DNA of 64,000 bases from Pedobacter jeongneungensis (lineage in GTDB: Bacteria; Bacteroidota; Bacteroidia; Sphingobacteriales; Sphingobacteriaceae): NCBI RefSeq assembly GCF_000633455.1, contig NZ_AYMG01000010.1, forward strand, positions 1 through 64,000. The letters run 5' to 3'. Positions 18,565 to 27,833 of the stretch are shown piece after piece; position 1 is the first letter of the stretch, and every line of letters starts with the position of its first letter. The position numbers and the translations under genes were made by a program. The notes under the pieces are model-generated. The model did no database searches. It had not been told where the DNA came from and worked only from the letters and a program-made list of their open reading frames with translations.

Positions 18565-19054
18565 ACAATTACTTTTAGTTCGTCATGGAAAATCAGATTG
18601 GGGAAACCTTGATTTAAAAGATTTCGACCGGCCGTTAAATAAACGCGGTAAAGAAAATGCGCCTGAAATGGCTGAAAGATTGATTAACCGCGGTTTTAAA
18701 ATCGATCAGATCGTGAGCAGTCCGGCAAAAAGAGCAAAATCTACTGCAAAATATTTCGCCGAGGCTTACAATATCGATCAGATCCATTTCGAGGAATCCA
18801 TATACGAGGCCAATACCAAAACCTTGCTCAAAGTGGTTAATGGCTTAAATGACTCAGCCAATAAGGTGGTGATGTTTGGCCACAATCCAGGTTTTACCGA
18901 TTTCGCCAATGAGTTATGCGGTGCCGACATCTACAATATTCCAACCGCGGGCATGGTATTAATCTCTTTCCCTTTTGATTCGTGGCAGATGGTGAGCAAA
19001 GGAACAGGAGAACTGGTATTTTTTGATTATCCGAAAAATAGCGATGAGATTTAG
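18557..19054 (+). CDS. sixA: SixA-like phosphohistidine phosphatase
   Basis: This 165-residue histidine phosphatase has the RHG motif with the catalytic H10 in LLLVRHGKSDWG, a second conserved FGHNPGF segment supplying the distal histidine, and RAKSTAKYF helping bind phosphate. SixA removes phosphate from histidine in phosphorelay or PTS proteins. An orphan HPt protein occurs 6.5 kb away, a possible but unproven substrate. It overlaps the glycosyltransferase stop by 8 nt. Confidence 0.9.
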   Translation: MAKQLLLVRHGKSDWGNLDLKDFDRPLNKRGKENAPEMAERLINRGFKIDQIVSSPAKRAKSTAKYFAEAYNIDQIHFEESIYEANTKTLLKVVNGLNDSANKVVMFGHNPGFTDFANELCGADIYNIPTAGMVLISFPFDSWQMVSKGTGELVFFDYPKNSDEI

Positions 19055-19508
19055 GTAAAAGTTAGCCACGGATTCACAGATTAGCACGGAAGATTATTTC
19101 TATTTCCTACTGAGTTTATTCAGGTTGGCTGCAGCCAATTGATCGCGGACTTATCAATATTCGACGCTGGAAATATGCCCCCTAGAAGCACAAACCGTTG
19201 TTAAATAAACCCGATTGGCGTGGATGCCGATTCCTGTACCGATAAATCAGCACTAAATCGGCATCGGCAGAAACAAAAGCGGGACTGAAGAAGCCAAGAA
19301 CTGCGGACAAACATTTCCAAAAAATATTACATCGTTTTAAAAATATCTCAAATTAGGTATGGATACCTCAAATAAAATATTTTTACTATCTTTGACTATA
19401 AAAAACGAAAATCTGGCAATAGACATTTCGGTGAATTCATAACCTAATCTCCTCTGGTTATTTCATAATTCGTATCGCCAGAAAATTTATCCATTAATTT
19501 ATCTGTAC
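19055..19508. other. Intergenic region with repeats and a promoter candidate
   Basis: This 454-nt gap holds a CACAGATTAGCACGG repeat near 19066, an inverted diverged copy of the dispersed 100-bp family (19201-19310), and an AT-rich promoter zone. In that zone AGGTATGGATACCT (19355-19368) is a short palindrome flanked by direct CTCAAAT copies, and TATCTTTG (19387-19394) is a perfect -7 box for the DUF4290-murA unit. No coding gene is visible. Confidence 0.55.
19387..19394 (+). promoter_or_regulatory. -7 element upstream of DUF4290-murA
   Basis: TATCTTTG is a perfect match to TAnnTTTG and would give a leader of about 108 nt. The palindrome AGGTATGGATACCT ends 18 nt upstream, where a regulator would overlap the -33 position; TTTG itself is absent there. 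Confidence 0.4.
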
Positions 19509-20198
19509 ATGAATTTTGATTATAATACTACGCGTAGCCATTTAATTTTATCGGAATATGGCCGCAACGTACAAAACATGGTGAAGTATATCTGCGAATT
19601 GCCAACCATAGAAGAACGTAATAAATATGCCCAGGCGGTAATCGACCTGATGGGATTTTTGCAACCGCATTTGCGTGATGTTGCCGATTTTAAGCATAAA
19701 CTTTGGGATCACCTGCACATTATTTCTGGCTATCAGATCGATGTAGACAGTCCATATCCAAAGCCTTTGATTGAGAATGCCTACATCAAACCAGAACCAT
19801 TAGCTTATCCTCAGCAACGCATTACCTACAAACATTATGGTAAAACGGTTGAAAACCTGATCGAAAAAGCCATGCGTGAGGAAGATGCCGAAATTAAAAA
19901 GGCAATGGTGCAGAGCATCGCAAACTTTATGAAAATGGCTTATGTTACCTGGAATAAGGACAATGTAAGTGATGACACTATTATAAAGGACTTAAAATAC
20001 CTTTCTGGCGGATTATTATCGCTTGATGAAGGTGTTAACCTTGCTAAAGTTGAATTTAGGGCTCAAAATCCGCGGCAAAATAATAATAACAACAATAACC
20101 GCGGCAGAAGCAACAATAATAACAACAACGGTAAAAACCGTCAGAACAATAACAACAACAATAATCGTCAGCGCAATAACAATAAACCGAAATATTAA
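19509..20198 (+). CDS. DUF4290 family protein with Asn-rich tail
   Basis: This 229-residue protein belongs to DUF4290, a Bacteroidota family encoded next to murA. The conserved part covers residues 1-185. The last 40 residues are low complexity, with runs of Asn broken by Arg/Lys/Gly (NNNRGRSNNN-type), encoded by AAC/AAT trinucleotide repeats at about 20081-20195. Such tails vary in length by slippage and often bind RNA or self-associate; here that is inference. murA follows 157 nt later. Confidence 0.8.
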   Translation: MNFDYNTTRSHLILSEYGRNVQNMVKYICELPTIEERNKYAQAVIDLMGFLQPHLRDVADFKHKLWDHLHIISGYQIDVDSPYPKPLIENAYIKPEPLAYPQQRITYKHYGKTVENLIEKAMREEDAEIKKAMVQSIANFMKMAYVTWNKDNVSDDTIIKDLKYLSGGLLSLDEGVNLAKVEFRAQNPRQNNNNNNNRGRSNNNNNNGKNRQNNNNNNNRQRNNNKPKY

Positions 20199-20255
20199 TG
20201 GTGAAGGGTAAATTAAAAAGTAAAAGATAAAAAGCTATCAACTCGTAATCTAATT

Positions 20256-20350
20256 TCTTGATTCTTAATACTTGATACTCGATTCTCAATACTTGATACT
20301 TGATACTTAATTCTCAATACTTGATACTTAATCCCCAATACTAAATACAA
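20256..20350. repeat. Short tandem repeats before murA
   Basis: About six imperfect direct copies of a CTTGATACTTAATTCTCAATA-like unit fill the gap. They resemble other degenerate spacer arrays in this window and encode nothing. Confidence 0.7.
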
Positions 20351-20355
20351 AAAAC

Positions 20356-21681
20356 ATGAACGCATTTGAAATAACAGGCGGAATTAAATTAAAAGGCGAA
20401 ATCACTCCCCAAGGTGCCAAAAACGAAGCTTTACAGATTTTATCTGCGGTATTGCTTACTAAAGAAAAAGTAACCATCAGCAATATCCCTGATATTAAAG
20501 ATGTAAATAAACTAATCGAGCTATTGGGCGATTTGGGCGTTACTGTTGAACGTATCAATAAAGACACCTATACCTTTGAAGCAAAAAACATCGATTTAAA
20601 CTTCTTCGAATCTGATACGTTTAAAGCTAAAGGTGGTGGTTTACGTGGTTCGATCATGATTGTAGGACCATTGTTGGCCCGTTTTGGTAAAGCGGCAATT
20701 CCTAAACCAGGAGGTGATAAAATTGGCCGCAGAAGATTGGATACGCACTTTATCGGTTTCGAAAAATTAGGCGCCAAATTCGTATATGACAGTAAAAAAG
20801 CATTCTTTAACGTTGATGCGACCAATTTACAGGGTGCTTACATTTTGTTAGATGAAGCATCGGTAACCGGAACTGCAAATATTGTAATGGCAGCTGTTTT
20901 GGCAAAAGGTACCACCACCATTTATAATGCAGCCTGCGAACCTTATTTACAGCAGCTCTGTAAAATGCTTAATCGCATGGGGGCAAAAATATCGGGTATT
21001 GGTTCTAACTTATTAACCATCGAAGGTGTTAGTGTTTTAGGTGGAACTGAACACAGAATGTTGCCAGATATGATCGAGATCGGTTCTTTCATTGGTATGG
21101 CTGCAATGACGGAATCAGAAATCACCATCAAAAATGTTTGTTATGATGAGCTTGGCGTAATTCCAGAAGTTTTCAGAAAATTGGGTATTAAATTAGAGCG
21201 CCGTGGCGACGATATTTATGTTCCTTCTCAAAAACATTATGAAATTGATACTTTTATTGATGGCTCGATTTTAACCATTGCCGATTCTCCATGGCCAGGT
21301 TTTACACCCGATTTATTGAGTATCGTTTTAGTTGTGGCTACACAGGCAAAAGGAAATGTCCTTATTCACCAAAAAATGTTTGAAAGCCGTTTATTCTTCG
21401 TAGATAAACTAATCGACATGGGCGCTCAGATTATTCTTTGTGATCCACACCGTGCAACAGTTAACGGTATCGATAAAAAATACAAATTACGCGGCATCAG
21501 CATGACTTCTCCTGATATCAGGGCTGGCGTTTCGTTATTGATTGCAGCTTTATCTGCTGAAGGTAAATCGACCATTTATAACATCGAACAGATTGAGCGT
21601 GGTTATCAGGATATCGATACCCGTTTACGTGCCTTAGGTGCGCAGATTAAGCGTGTAAACGCTGATGCGCCTAGTCATTAA
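20356..21681 (+). CDS. murA: UDP-N-acetylglucosamine 1-carboxyvinyltransferase
   Basis: MurA transfers enolpyruvate to UDP-GlcNAc, the first committed step of peptidoglycan synthesis. The EPSP-synthase fold motifs are present, with K22-N23 in GAKNEAL. The active-site loop reads PGGDKIGRRRLDTH, so the usual catalytic Cys (C115 in E. coli) is Asp (D121), while the partner Arg is kept (R126). This natural substitution is known to give fosfomycin insensitivity in other bacteria and is common in this phylum. Length (441) is normal. A strong terminator follows. Confidence 0.97.
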   Translation: MNAFEITGGIKLKGEITPQGAKNEALQILSAVLLTKEKVTISNIPDIKDVNKLIELLGDLGVTVERINKDTYTFEAKNIDLNFFESDTFKAKGGGLRGSIMIVGPLLARFGKAAIPKPGGDKIGRRRLDTHFIGFEKLGAKFVYDSKKAFFNVDATNLQGAYILLDEASVTGTANIVMAAVLAKGTTTIYNAACEPYLQQLCKMLNRMGAKISGIGSNLLTIEGVSVLGGTEHRMLPDMIEIGSFIGMAAMTESEITIKNVCYDELGVIPEVFRKLGIKLERRGDDIYVPSQKHYEIDTFIDGSILTIADSPWPGFTPDLLSIVLVVATQAKGNVLIHQKMFESRLFFVDKLIDMGAQIILCDPHRATVNGIDKKYKLRGISMTSPDIRAGVSLLIAALSAEGKSTIYNIEQIERGYQDIDTRLRALGAQIKRVNADAPSH

Positions 21682-21711
21682 GGTTGAAGCATAAAGACCA
21701 AAGCATAAAGC

Positions 21712-21748
21712 AAAAAACGCCTGAGTAAAAATTACTCAGGCGTTTTTT
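21712..21748 (+). terminator. Rho-independent terminator after murA
   Basis: A perfect 17-bp stem (AAAAAACGCCTGAGTAA with its complement) around a 3-nt loop ends in a T-run. It lies 31 nt past the murA stop. Confidence 0.92.
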
Positions 21749-21885
21749 ATGGTTTTTCATTCGTTAGTGAGGATTTGTAATCCCATCTTTTGAACAAAGG
21801 ATTTTTAATCTTTAAAATGAATTGAAAATCCATTACCCGGAGGTCGAGATTACAAATCTTCACCAACATGAAGTGACAGCATTGC

Positions 21886-21918
21886 CAAAGATCCTTCGAC
21901 TACGCTCAGGATGACAAA
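21886..21918. repeat. Repeat fragment GATCCTTCGACTACGC
   Basis: The string CCTTCGACTACGCTCAGGAT followed by GACA is a common intergenic fragment in Bacteroidota genomes. It belongs with the GTCATTTCGA/CGAAATGACG elements elsewhere in the window. The gap 21749-21996 holds nothing else clear. Confidence 0.45.
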
Positions 21919-21996
21919 TTGGTCTTTTTAAAACGGTAGCTGTTGGTAATTGATCATTGGTTATTAACATCCCACATTTTCCATCTTAAATCCTCC

Positions 21997-23358
21997 CTAT
22001 CCTGATATCGCGTTAATAATATCGTACTGCGTAATGATTTCAATCTTACCGGTTTCATCTTCTACCAATACAGCAGAATTTTCTTTATTAATCAATGATG
22101 AAATTTTATCTATCGACGTATTCAGGTCAACAAAAGGGAAAGTAGCCGTCACGATTTCAGAAATTGGCGCAGATTTTAAACCCGGATTTTCCAATAAAGC
22201 GCTTAAAATATCACTTTCAGCGATTTTACCCACAATCATACCCTGTTGAGTAACCGGAATTTGAGAGATATTCATCGATTTAATGGTATTAATGGCTTCA
22301 AGAACCGATTTTTGTGCATCTAAGGTTACAATTTCAGTACTTTCTTTCTTGGCGAGGATTGATTTAGCCGTTAATTTCTCATCCTGCAAAAATCCGCGTT
22401 CACGTAACCAGTCTTCGTTATACATTTTACCCATGTAACGGCTTCCGTGATCATGAAAAATTACCACAACTACATCTTCTGGCTTTAATTTATCTTTTAG
22501 CTGGATTAAACCACCAATTGCTGCACCTGCTGAGTTACCTACAAAAATACCTTCTTTACGGGCAATATCACGCGTCATTAATGCAGCATCTTTATCAGTA
22601 ACCTTCTCAAATAGATCGATTACATCAAAGTTTACATTTGCTGGCAAGAAATCCTCACCAATACCTTCTGTGATGTATGGATAAATTTCATCCTTGTCAA
22701 AGATGCCTGTTTCTTTATATTTCTTGAAAACCGAACCATAAGTATCAATTCCCCAGATTTTAATATTTGGGTTTTTCTCTTTTAAGTATTTTCCAGTTCC
22801 GGAAATGGTACCACCGGTGCCTACTCCAACCACTAAGTGTGTGATTTTACCCTCAGTCTGTTCCCAAATTTCAGGACCAGTTTGCTCGTAATGTGCCTGT
22901 GAGTTAGCCAGATTATCGTATTGGTTAGGTTTCCATGAATTTGGCACTTCGCGCTCTAAACGTGATGATACAGAATAATACGAACGTGGATCTTCAGGCT
23001 CTACGTTTGTAGGACAAACAATTACTTCAGCACCAAAAGCACGCAAAGCATCAACTTTTTCTTTTGATTGTTTATCAGTTGTGGTAAAAATACATTTATA
23101 GCCTTTAATAATGGCTGCCATAGCCAAACCCATTCCTGTATTTCCTGATGTTCCTTCAATAATGGTTCCGCCTGGTTTTAACTTACCGCTTTTCTCCGCA
23201 TCTTCGATCATTTTAACCGCCATACGGTCTTTAATCGAGTTGCCTGGATTAGTAGTCTCTATTTTCGCCAGGATTGTCCCCGGAACACCTTTTGTAATCG
23301 TATTCAATTTTACCAATGGCGTATTGCCAATGGTTTCTAAAATATTATTGTACCACAT
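21997..23358 (-). CDS. PLP-dependent cystathionine beta-synthase with CBS domain pair
   Basis: This 453-residue enzyme joins homocysteine and serine (or makes cysteine from O-acetylserine). The PLP lysine is K43 in NPGNSIKDR; GTSGNTG and the phosphate-binding GTGGTISGTG loop are intact. Residues from about 340 form two CBS modules that in related enzymes sense S-adenosylmethionine or AMP. The CBS pair favours cystathionine beta-synthase over plain cysteine synthase. Transcription likely starts at the ATG: a perfect -7 box ends 4 nt before it. Confidence 0.9.
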   Translation of the reverse strand: MWYNNILETIGNTPLVKLNTITKGVPGTILAKIETTNPGNSIKDRMAVKMIEDAEKSGKLKPGGTIIEGTSGNTGMGLAMAAIIKGYKCIFTTTDKQSKEKVDALRAFGAEVIVCPTNVEPEDPRSYYSVSSRLEREVPNSWKPNQYDNLANSQAHYEQTGPEIWEQTEGKITHLVVGVGTGGTISGTGKYLKEKNPNIKIWGIDTYGSVFKKYKETGIFDKDEIYPYITEGIGEDFLPANVNFDVIDLFEKVTDKDAALMTRDIARKEGIFVGNSAGAAIGGLIQLKDKLKPEDVVVVIFHDHGSRYMGKMYNEDWLRERGFLQDEKLTAKSILAKKESTEIVTLDAQKSVLEAINTIKSMNISQIPVTQQGMIVGKIAESDILSALLENPGLKSAPISEIVTATFPFVDLNTSIDKISSLINKENSAVLVEDETGKIEIITQYDIINAISG

Positions 23359-23362
23359 CTTG

Positions 23363-23370
23363 CAAAATTA
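23363..23370 (-). promoter_or_regulatory. -7 element 4 nt before the CBS-gene start
   Basis: On the minus strand TAATTTTG is followed by CAAG and the ATG at 23358, the same geometry as at 16884, 28489 and 46453. A leaderless transcript is predicted. Confidence 0.5.
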
Positions 23371-23572
23371 AGCAAAGGCATTAAGTATTTTATAAACTAT
23401 ATTTTATTTGAAACAAAATTTCGAAAATTAAAATTTAATAGAATTTAATTGCATAATCTATAATTATGATGGGCATTATAGATTGATTATTGGGCAAAAT
23501 GCAATTTCGAAAGTAGGTTCGTTATTTCGACTGGAGTGTAACGGAATAGAGAAATCTAATGTCTGGTCACCA

Positions 23573-24667
23573 TTATGCCAATTTATAAATCTTCCCTGGC
23601 AGCGAAACAATGATTCCCTGCATTTCTAAAGTAAGGAACACAATAGATAATTTACTCTGCTGAATATTCAATTGGATGCAGAGTTCATCAATAGACAGCT
23701 GACCATTTTGCAAGGCCTTCACCACTTTTTCTTCGTTAGGTGTAAGGCTTAATTGCAAGGTAATCTGCGAATCTTTTTTCTTATCCTTTACTTCATCATC
23801 CCATCCCAAATAATAAATCAGATCATGGGCATTATTGATTAAACCTGCCCTATTGGTCTTGATCAGAAAATTACAGCCTTCAGAAAAAACATCATTTGTT
23901 CTGCCTGGAAAAGCATATACGTCTTTATTATAAGAATTTGCAATTTCTGCTGTAATTAAGGCACCTCCTTTTATAGAGGCTTCAACCACAATAGTGGCAT
24001 CGGCAATGCCCGCAATGATCCGGTTACGTTGTGGAAAATTAGGTCGGTCTGGATTGGTCAAAATCGGGAATTCGGTTAACAAACCACCATTTAAAACCAT
24101 TTTCTGTGAAGTTGCTATATGGATTTTTGGATATAAGCGGTCTAAGCCATGCCCGAGGACACCAACTGTGGGAATATTATTGGCCAAACATTCTTTATGA
24201 GTGGTTACATCGATTCCGTAAGCAAGTCCACTTACAATGAGCACATCATAAGGTGCCAAAATTTCGCAAAGTTCTTTACAAAGATTTTTTCCGTATGTGG
24301 TTGCATTTCTGGTACCCACAATACTGATAATGCGCTTGTGATTTAAATCTGCTGTGCCTTTGGCATAAAGCAGAATTGGCGAATCGAAACAGTTTTTTAA
24401 TCTTTTGGGATATTTTTCATCCGAAAAGAATAATACTTCTATACCATGTTTTTCAACAAAATCCAACTCCTGCTGCGCCCTTGTTAAAGCATCTGTACCA
24501 CGGATGGCCTCTATAGTCTTTTCGCCTACACCTGGAATCTGCAGAAGCTGCTTTTTTGATGCTGAAAATATATTTTCGGCACTTCCACAATAAGCAAGAA
24601 GATTTTTGGCCGTTACAGGGCCAATTGATTTAATAAAAGTTAAGGCAATTTTGTGCAGCGTGCTCAT
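23573..24667 (-). CDS. dprA: DNA processing protein DprA
   Basis: DprA loads RecA onto incoming single-stranded DNA during natural transformation. The 364-residue protein has N-terminal helix-hairpin-helix segments (IKSIGPVTA, IPGVGEKTIEAI), the Rossmann core with IVGTRNATTYG and SGLAYGIDVTTH, and a C-terminal winged helix from about 305. All parts expected of the family are present. It lies 50 nt after an 88-residue gene of unknown function on the same strand. Confidence 0.97.
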   Translation of the reverse strand: MSTLHKIALTFIKSIGPVTAKNLLAYCGSAENIFSASKKQLLQIPGVGEKTIEAIRGTDALTRAQQELDFVEKHGIEVLFFSDEKYPKRLKNCFDSPILLYAKGTADLNHKRIISIVGTRNATTYGKNLCKELCEILAPYDVLIVSGLAYGIDVTTHKECLANNIPTVGVLGHGLDRLYPKIHIATSQKMVLNGGLLTEFPILTNPDRPNFPQRNRIIAGIADATIVVEASIKGGALITAEIANSYNKDVYAFPGRTNDVFSEGCNFLIKTNRAGLINNAHDLIYYLGWDDEVKDKKKDSQITLQLSLTPNEEKVVKALQNGQLSIDELCIQLNIQQSKLSIVFLTLEMQGIIVSLPGKIYKLA

Positions 24668-24717
24668 ATTTTGTAAGGTTAAATAAATGCGGGATGATTT
24701 ATTTCCTTAAAGCAAGC

Positions 24718-24984
24718 CTAAAAATCGATGTCAATTAAACTTTTCAGTGGAATATGAATGTTGTTTTTTAACTGTATATATTTTTCAGTAACAGACCAAA
24801 CCGTAGTATCAACACGTTTTGGGCCAATGGTGGTATTAAATGTAATAACAGCTTTCGATTTAAATTCGTTACCAAGCCGCTGCGCTTCATCAAGTTTTGA
24901 TTTTAGTTCAATGGTGTGGTCTTCTTTTGCATTGATGATGTTTAAATAACTGATATGTTCCTTTTCTACAATTTCTATTGGCAT
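24718..24984 (-). CDS. Small uncharacterised protein
   Basis: This 88-residue soluble protein is not recognised. It has alternating strand-like segments (KAVITFNTT, TTVWSVTEKYIQLKN), compatible with a small beta-barrel. It precedes dprA by 50 nt, so co-transcription is likely, but no link to DNA uptake can be shown. Confidence 0.6.
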   Translation of the reverse strand: MPIEIVEKEHISYLNIINAKEDHTIELKSKLDEAQRLGNEFKSKAVITFNTTIGPKRVDTTVWSVTEKYIQLKNNIHIPLKSLIDIDF

Positions 24985-25079
24985 GGTGTCTCTTTAACGA
25001 TTAATGTTAAACAAGCTTATCAATTTTTTAGAAAAAATGCAACTCTTATTTATTCATTTATTGTAAATTAATACATTAA

Positions 25080-25114
25080 AAAAGGCCAGTTTTGAACTAC
25101 AAAACCGGCCTTTT
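25080..25114 (-). terminator. Terminator after the S41 protease
   Basis: A 15-bp stem (AAAAGGCCAGTTTTG type, one mismatch) with a 5-nt loop is followed by a T-rich run on the minus strand. It lies 20 nt past the S41 protease stop. Confidence 0.85.
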
Positions 25115-25133
25115 ATGTTATAAAATGTATTAA

Positions 25134-26624
25134 CTACTTAAATTTCAATGCCCTGGTTTCAACCATTCCTTTAAACTCATGGTCAAGCTTTTCGTTTGCG
25201 GCATCTATCTGAACCCTGGTAGCTCCTGAAGTACTGCTTAAGTTATTATCTTTTGCAAGTGCCGTAAAGTTGTTGTTTGCAGAATAGTATAAAGCCTGTG
25301 CCAGCATTCGCTCTTCAGGATCTCCAAAATCCCTGCTTAAATCATCTGCAACATCCTTATTAACCGTCATACCCGCAAAATAGTCGCCTTGATCTAATTG
25401 ATTCTTAGTCTGGAATTGCGGAATATACAGGTCATTTTTATCAATCCTGATAGAGAAAAAACCAACAGGTTTACCATAAGTGGTTTTACCAATCAATTTA
25501 ACGTCCATAACTGGTTTTAAATTATTGATCAATAATTCGCTTGCTGAAGCCGTACCACCTGTAACTAAAAAGTAAACCCTGGTTAAACCATTTAAAGTAC
25601 CTCGTTTCGCAAAACTTTCCTGATTACCCGCTGCTAATGTTGGTTTATACGATACATCTGCATAAGAATAAAGCCTGGTTACACCATCGTTACCTTTGGC
25701 ATAAAACTTTTGGTTTTGTAAAATGGTTGCGGCCCCATCCTGCATGGTTTTGGTCCAGTAGGTGGTGTACATCACTTTTCCGTTTTGCGAAGGAGGTGCA
25801 ATTAAATTTGTAAACGTTTCGGAAGTAGCTACCGAACCACCGCCGTTATACCTTAAATCTACAACAAGTTCGGTTACACCATCTGCCGTAAATTTTGCAA
25901 AAGCAGCATCCAAAGCAGGAACTGCATTTGTGGTAAAGCTGTTAAATACAATATAACCTACCTTTTTCGCACCAATTGTATAAGTATGGGTATATAAAAC
26001 AGGATTAATAGTGTAAGTAGCCCTGTTAATTACAATGTCCTGCGTGCCCCCACCCGGTTTTATAACTGTTAATGAAATAGAAGGATTATCTCCAAATATT
26101 GAAGTGTTTAAATTGGCAATATCGCTACTGCTCGCTCTGGAAGTTCCACCACCATTAACCTTGGTAATCTGGTAGCCACGTTTTAATCCCTGCACATCAG
26201 CCGGAGAACCTGGATAAACATATTTCACTCTTAACAGATCTGAAGCATCAAAATTGGCAGAGAAGCCATAATCGCCACCTACCCCACCAAGCTGACTGGC
26301 AACACTTCCATCATCGATAAAAGAATATTTATCTTTTCCGCCTGTGCTGGGCAAAGCTTTAATGGCATTTAAAACAGCATTATTCGAAGTATATTGCCTC
26401 GGATTAAAAGAAGTATAACCTGGCATCCCCACATTCCAAAAGTAAGTTTGCTGTGCATACAGGTAAATCGAATCTTTCGTCAATTCTTCCCTGGTTCCCG
26501 AAGCACCTTGAGGAACAGCATTAGCATCAGTATCGTTCGCTGATTTTTTACACGATACGGTAAATCCAACCACAACAAGCAAAGCATATAAAAATGCGTT
26601 TTGCGAAGTCAATCTTTTAAGCAT
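25134..26624 (-). CDS. S41-family lipoprotein peptidase
   Basis: This 496-residue exported serine protease has a lipoprotein signal ending at C25 (TVSC). A PDZ-like domain follows at about 115-195, then the S41 catalytic core. The nucleophile serine lies in TASASE (358-363) and the general-base lysine in TTYGKPVG (K385). VDLRYNGGGS (254-264) is the usual oxyanion-side motif. It probably acts on periplasmic or surface proteins. It starts 2 nt after the HAD-like gene, the last of a three-gene operon. Confidence 0.93.
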   Translation of the reverse strand: MLKRLTSQNAFLYALLVVVGFTVSCKKSANDTDANAVPQGASGTREELTKDSIYLYAQQTYFWNVGMPGYTSFNPRQYTSNNAVLNAIKALPSTGGKDKYSFIDDGSVASQLGGVGGDYGFSANFDASDLLRVKYVYPGSPADVQGLKRGYQITKVNGGGTSRASSSDIANLNTSIFGDNPSISLTVIKPGGGTQDIVINRATYTINPVLYTHTYTIGAKKVGYIVFNSFTTNAVPALDAAFAKFTADGVTELVVDLRYNGGGSVATSETFTNLIAPPSQNGKVMYTTYWTKTMQDGAATILQNQKFYAKGNDGVTRLYSYADVSYKPTLAAGNQESFAKRGTLNGLTRVYFLVTGGTASASELLINNLKPVMDVKLIGKTTYGKPVGFFSIRIDKNDLYIPQFQTKNQLDQGDYFAGMTVNKDVADDLSRDFGDPEERMLAQALYYSANNNFTALAKDNNLSSTSGATRVQIDAANEKLDHEFKGMVETRALKFK

Positions 26625-26626
26625 AT

Positions 26627-27235
26627 TTATTTGTAAATTTCTAGTGACACAATATACGGCAAATTAATTAATTTAGATTGTTGCTCATCAAAATTATTTG
26701 CACCAACAACTAACGCCTGATTAGCCGATAAATTGTTGTTGTTTAGTATGTTCTGAAAAATTTCTGCTTTAGACTGTCCAAGTTCTTCGCTAAAGTACAC
26801 CGTAAGGTATTGCTCTAATCCATTCCACTCTGTTTGCTTAATTTTATTAAGTTGTTGCTCCGGATTACCGGCCGTTACAATAAAAATCTTTTTCCGGTTT
26901 ACAACCAGCTCCTGCATAAACCCAAGCAAGTTTTTAAAGAGTAGCAATTTAAGCGGCAAATGGGCATTTAAATGCAGGAGATCAAAATTGTATTGGTACT
27001 TTTTGTCAATACCGAATTGTTTAGCCGTTTTTTCGAAAAGCCCATCTGTTCCGTTATTTTCATATTCAGCCTGCATAAAACTGATGATCGGCTGAGCATT
27101 TTTTTGTTCGGTATACTCTATAAACTGTGCAAAAAGGTAATAAACCTGCAATAAATAATCTTTCTCCGGAAAAAGCACGTCATCTAACTCAAAAATAACA
27201 ACCTGCTTGTCTTCAACGTATTGATAGGCATCCAT
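26627..27235 (-). CDS. HAD-like protein with altered catalytic residues
   Basis: This 202-residue protein has the haloacid dehalogenase fold. Motif I reads FELDDVLF, so the nucleophile Asp is Glu (E16); motif II is IFIVTAGN, motif III keeps the Lys in GQSKAEIF, and motif IV reads VVGANNFDE with the usual GD changed to GA. Normal phosphatase chemistry is therefore doubtful. It lies between a pre-ATP-grasp-like gene (1-nt gap) and the S41 protease (2-nt gap), so all three are probably made together. Confidence 0.8.
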   Translation of the reverse strand: MDAYQYVEDKQVVIFELDDVLFPEKDYLLQVYYLFAQFIEYTEQKNAQPIISFMQAEYENNGTDGLFEKTAKQFGIDKKYQYNFDLLHLNAHLPLKLLLFKNLLGFMQELVVNRKKIFIVTAGNPEQQLNKIKQTEWNGLEQYLTVYFSEELGQSKAEIFQNILNNNNLSANQALVVGANNFDEQQSKLINLPYIVSLEIYK

Positions 27236-27236
27236 A

Positions 27237-27716
27237 TTAAATTGTAAAAAGTTTTAAGTCATCAGCATTGTTATAGCCAAATACACCATTGAATGTGGAT
27301 GAAAGTTTTTTAAGAGCTGAATTTTCTTCACTGGAGAAAATACAATCGCCATGGATAAACACAGCAAAATGCAGAAAAACAATACCCTCTTTATCCATAT
27401 AATCAGTAACGTTGTCAGCATCCGGAAGCAATACCTGAATACCATATTCTCCAAAAAGTACTGCTGATTTTGCTAAAGGCTCAAGTTCATAATCATGCAA
27501 AGGAATTATGCAATCTATCGCCTCTGTAATACAGAAATTGAGTAAAATATGAGCTATACTATCTTTATTTAGTACACCCAAAGATGAAAAGGCATATTTT
27601 TCTGTAATGATGCCCGGTACGTCGCCGTAATCGGCCAGTAGAACAAAATGGCTTGGGAATGCTTTCATTAGCTTTAAAGCTTTAGCATTGTTTCCGCCGG
27701 TAATGAGTATTTTCAA
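27237..27716 (-). CDS. Short pre-ATP-grasp-like Rossmann protein
   Basis: This 159-residue protein begins MKILITGGNNAKALKL and has the alternating strands and helices of the pre-ATP-grasp domain in carboxylate-amine ligases, including a PLHDYELEPLAKS segment. It lacks any ATP-grasp catalytic part, ending soon after the first domain. The only usable start in frame is TTG at 27716, just after a TAA three codons upstream. It heads the HAD/S41 operon. It may be the remnant of a longer ligase or a dedicated binding protein. Confidence 0.65.
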   Translation of the reverse strand: MKILITGGNNAKALKLMKAFPSHFVLLADYGDVPGIITEKYAFSSLGVLNKDSIAHILLNFCITEAIDCIIPLHDYELEPLAKSAVLFGEYGIQVLLPDADNVTDYMDKEGIVFLHFAVFIHGDCIFSSEENSALKKLSSTFNGVFGYNNADDLKLFTI

Positions 27717-27833
27717 GATTTAATTATTGAATGAATAAATTAGTGAATGAGAGGTTTTTTAATGAGCGTGTTTTGAATGAGAGTATGATTGAATGCTTGT
27801 ATGTTCTTCCTAAAATCATGCAATCCTTTAATC

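Noticed and set aside
20023..20211. Second gene in the DUF4290 tail
   Set aside because: It is a shifted frame of the trinucleotide repeats.
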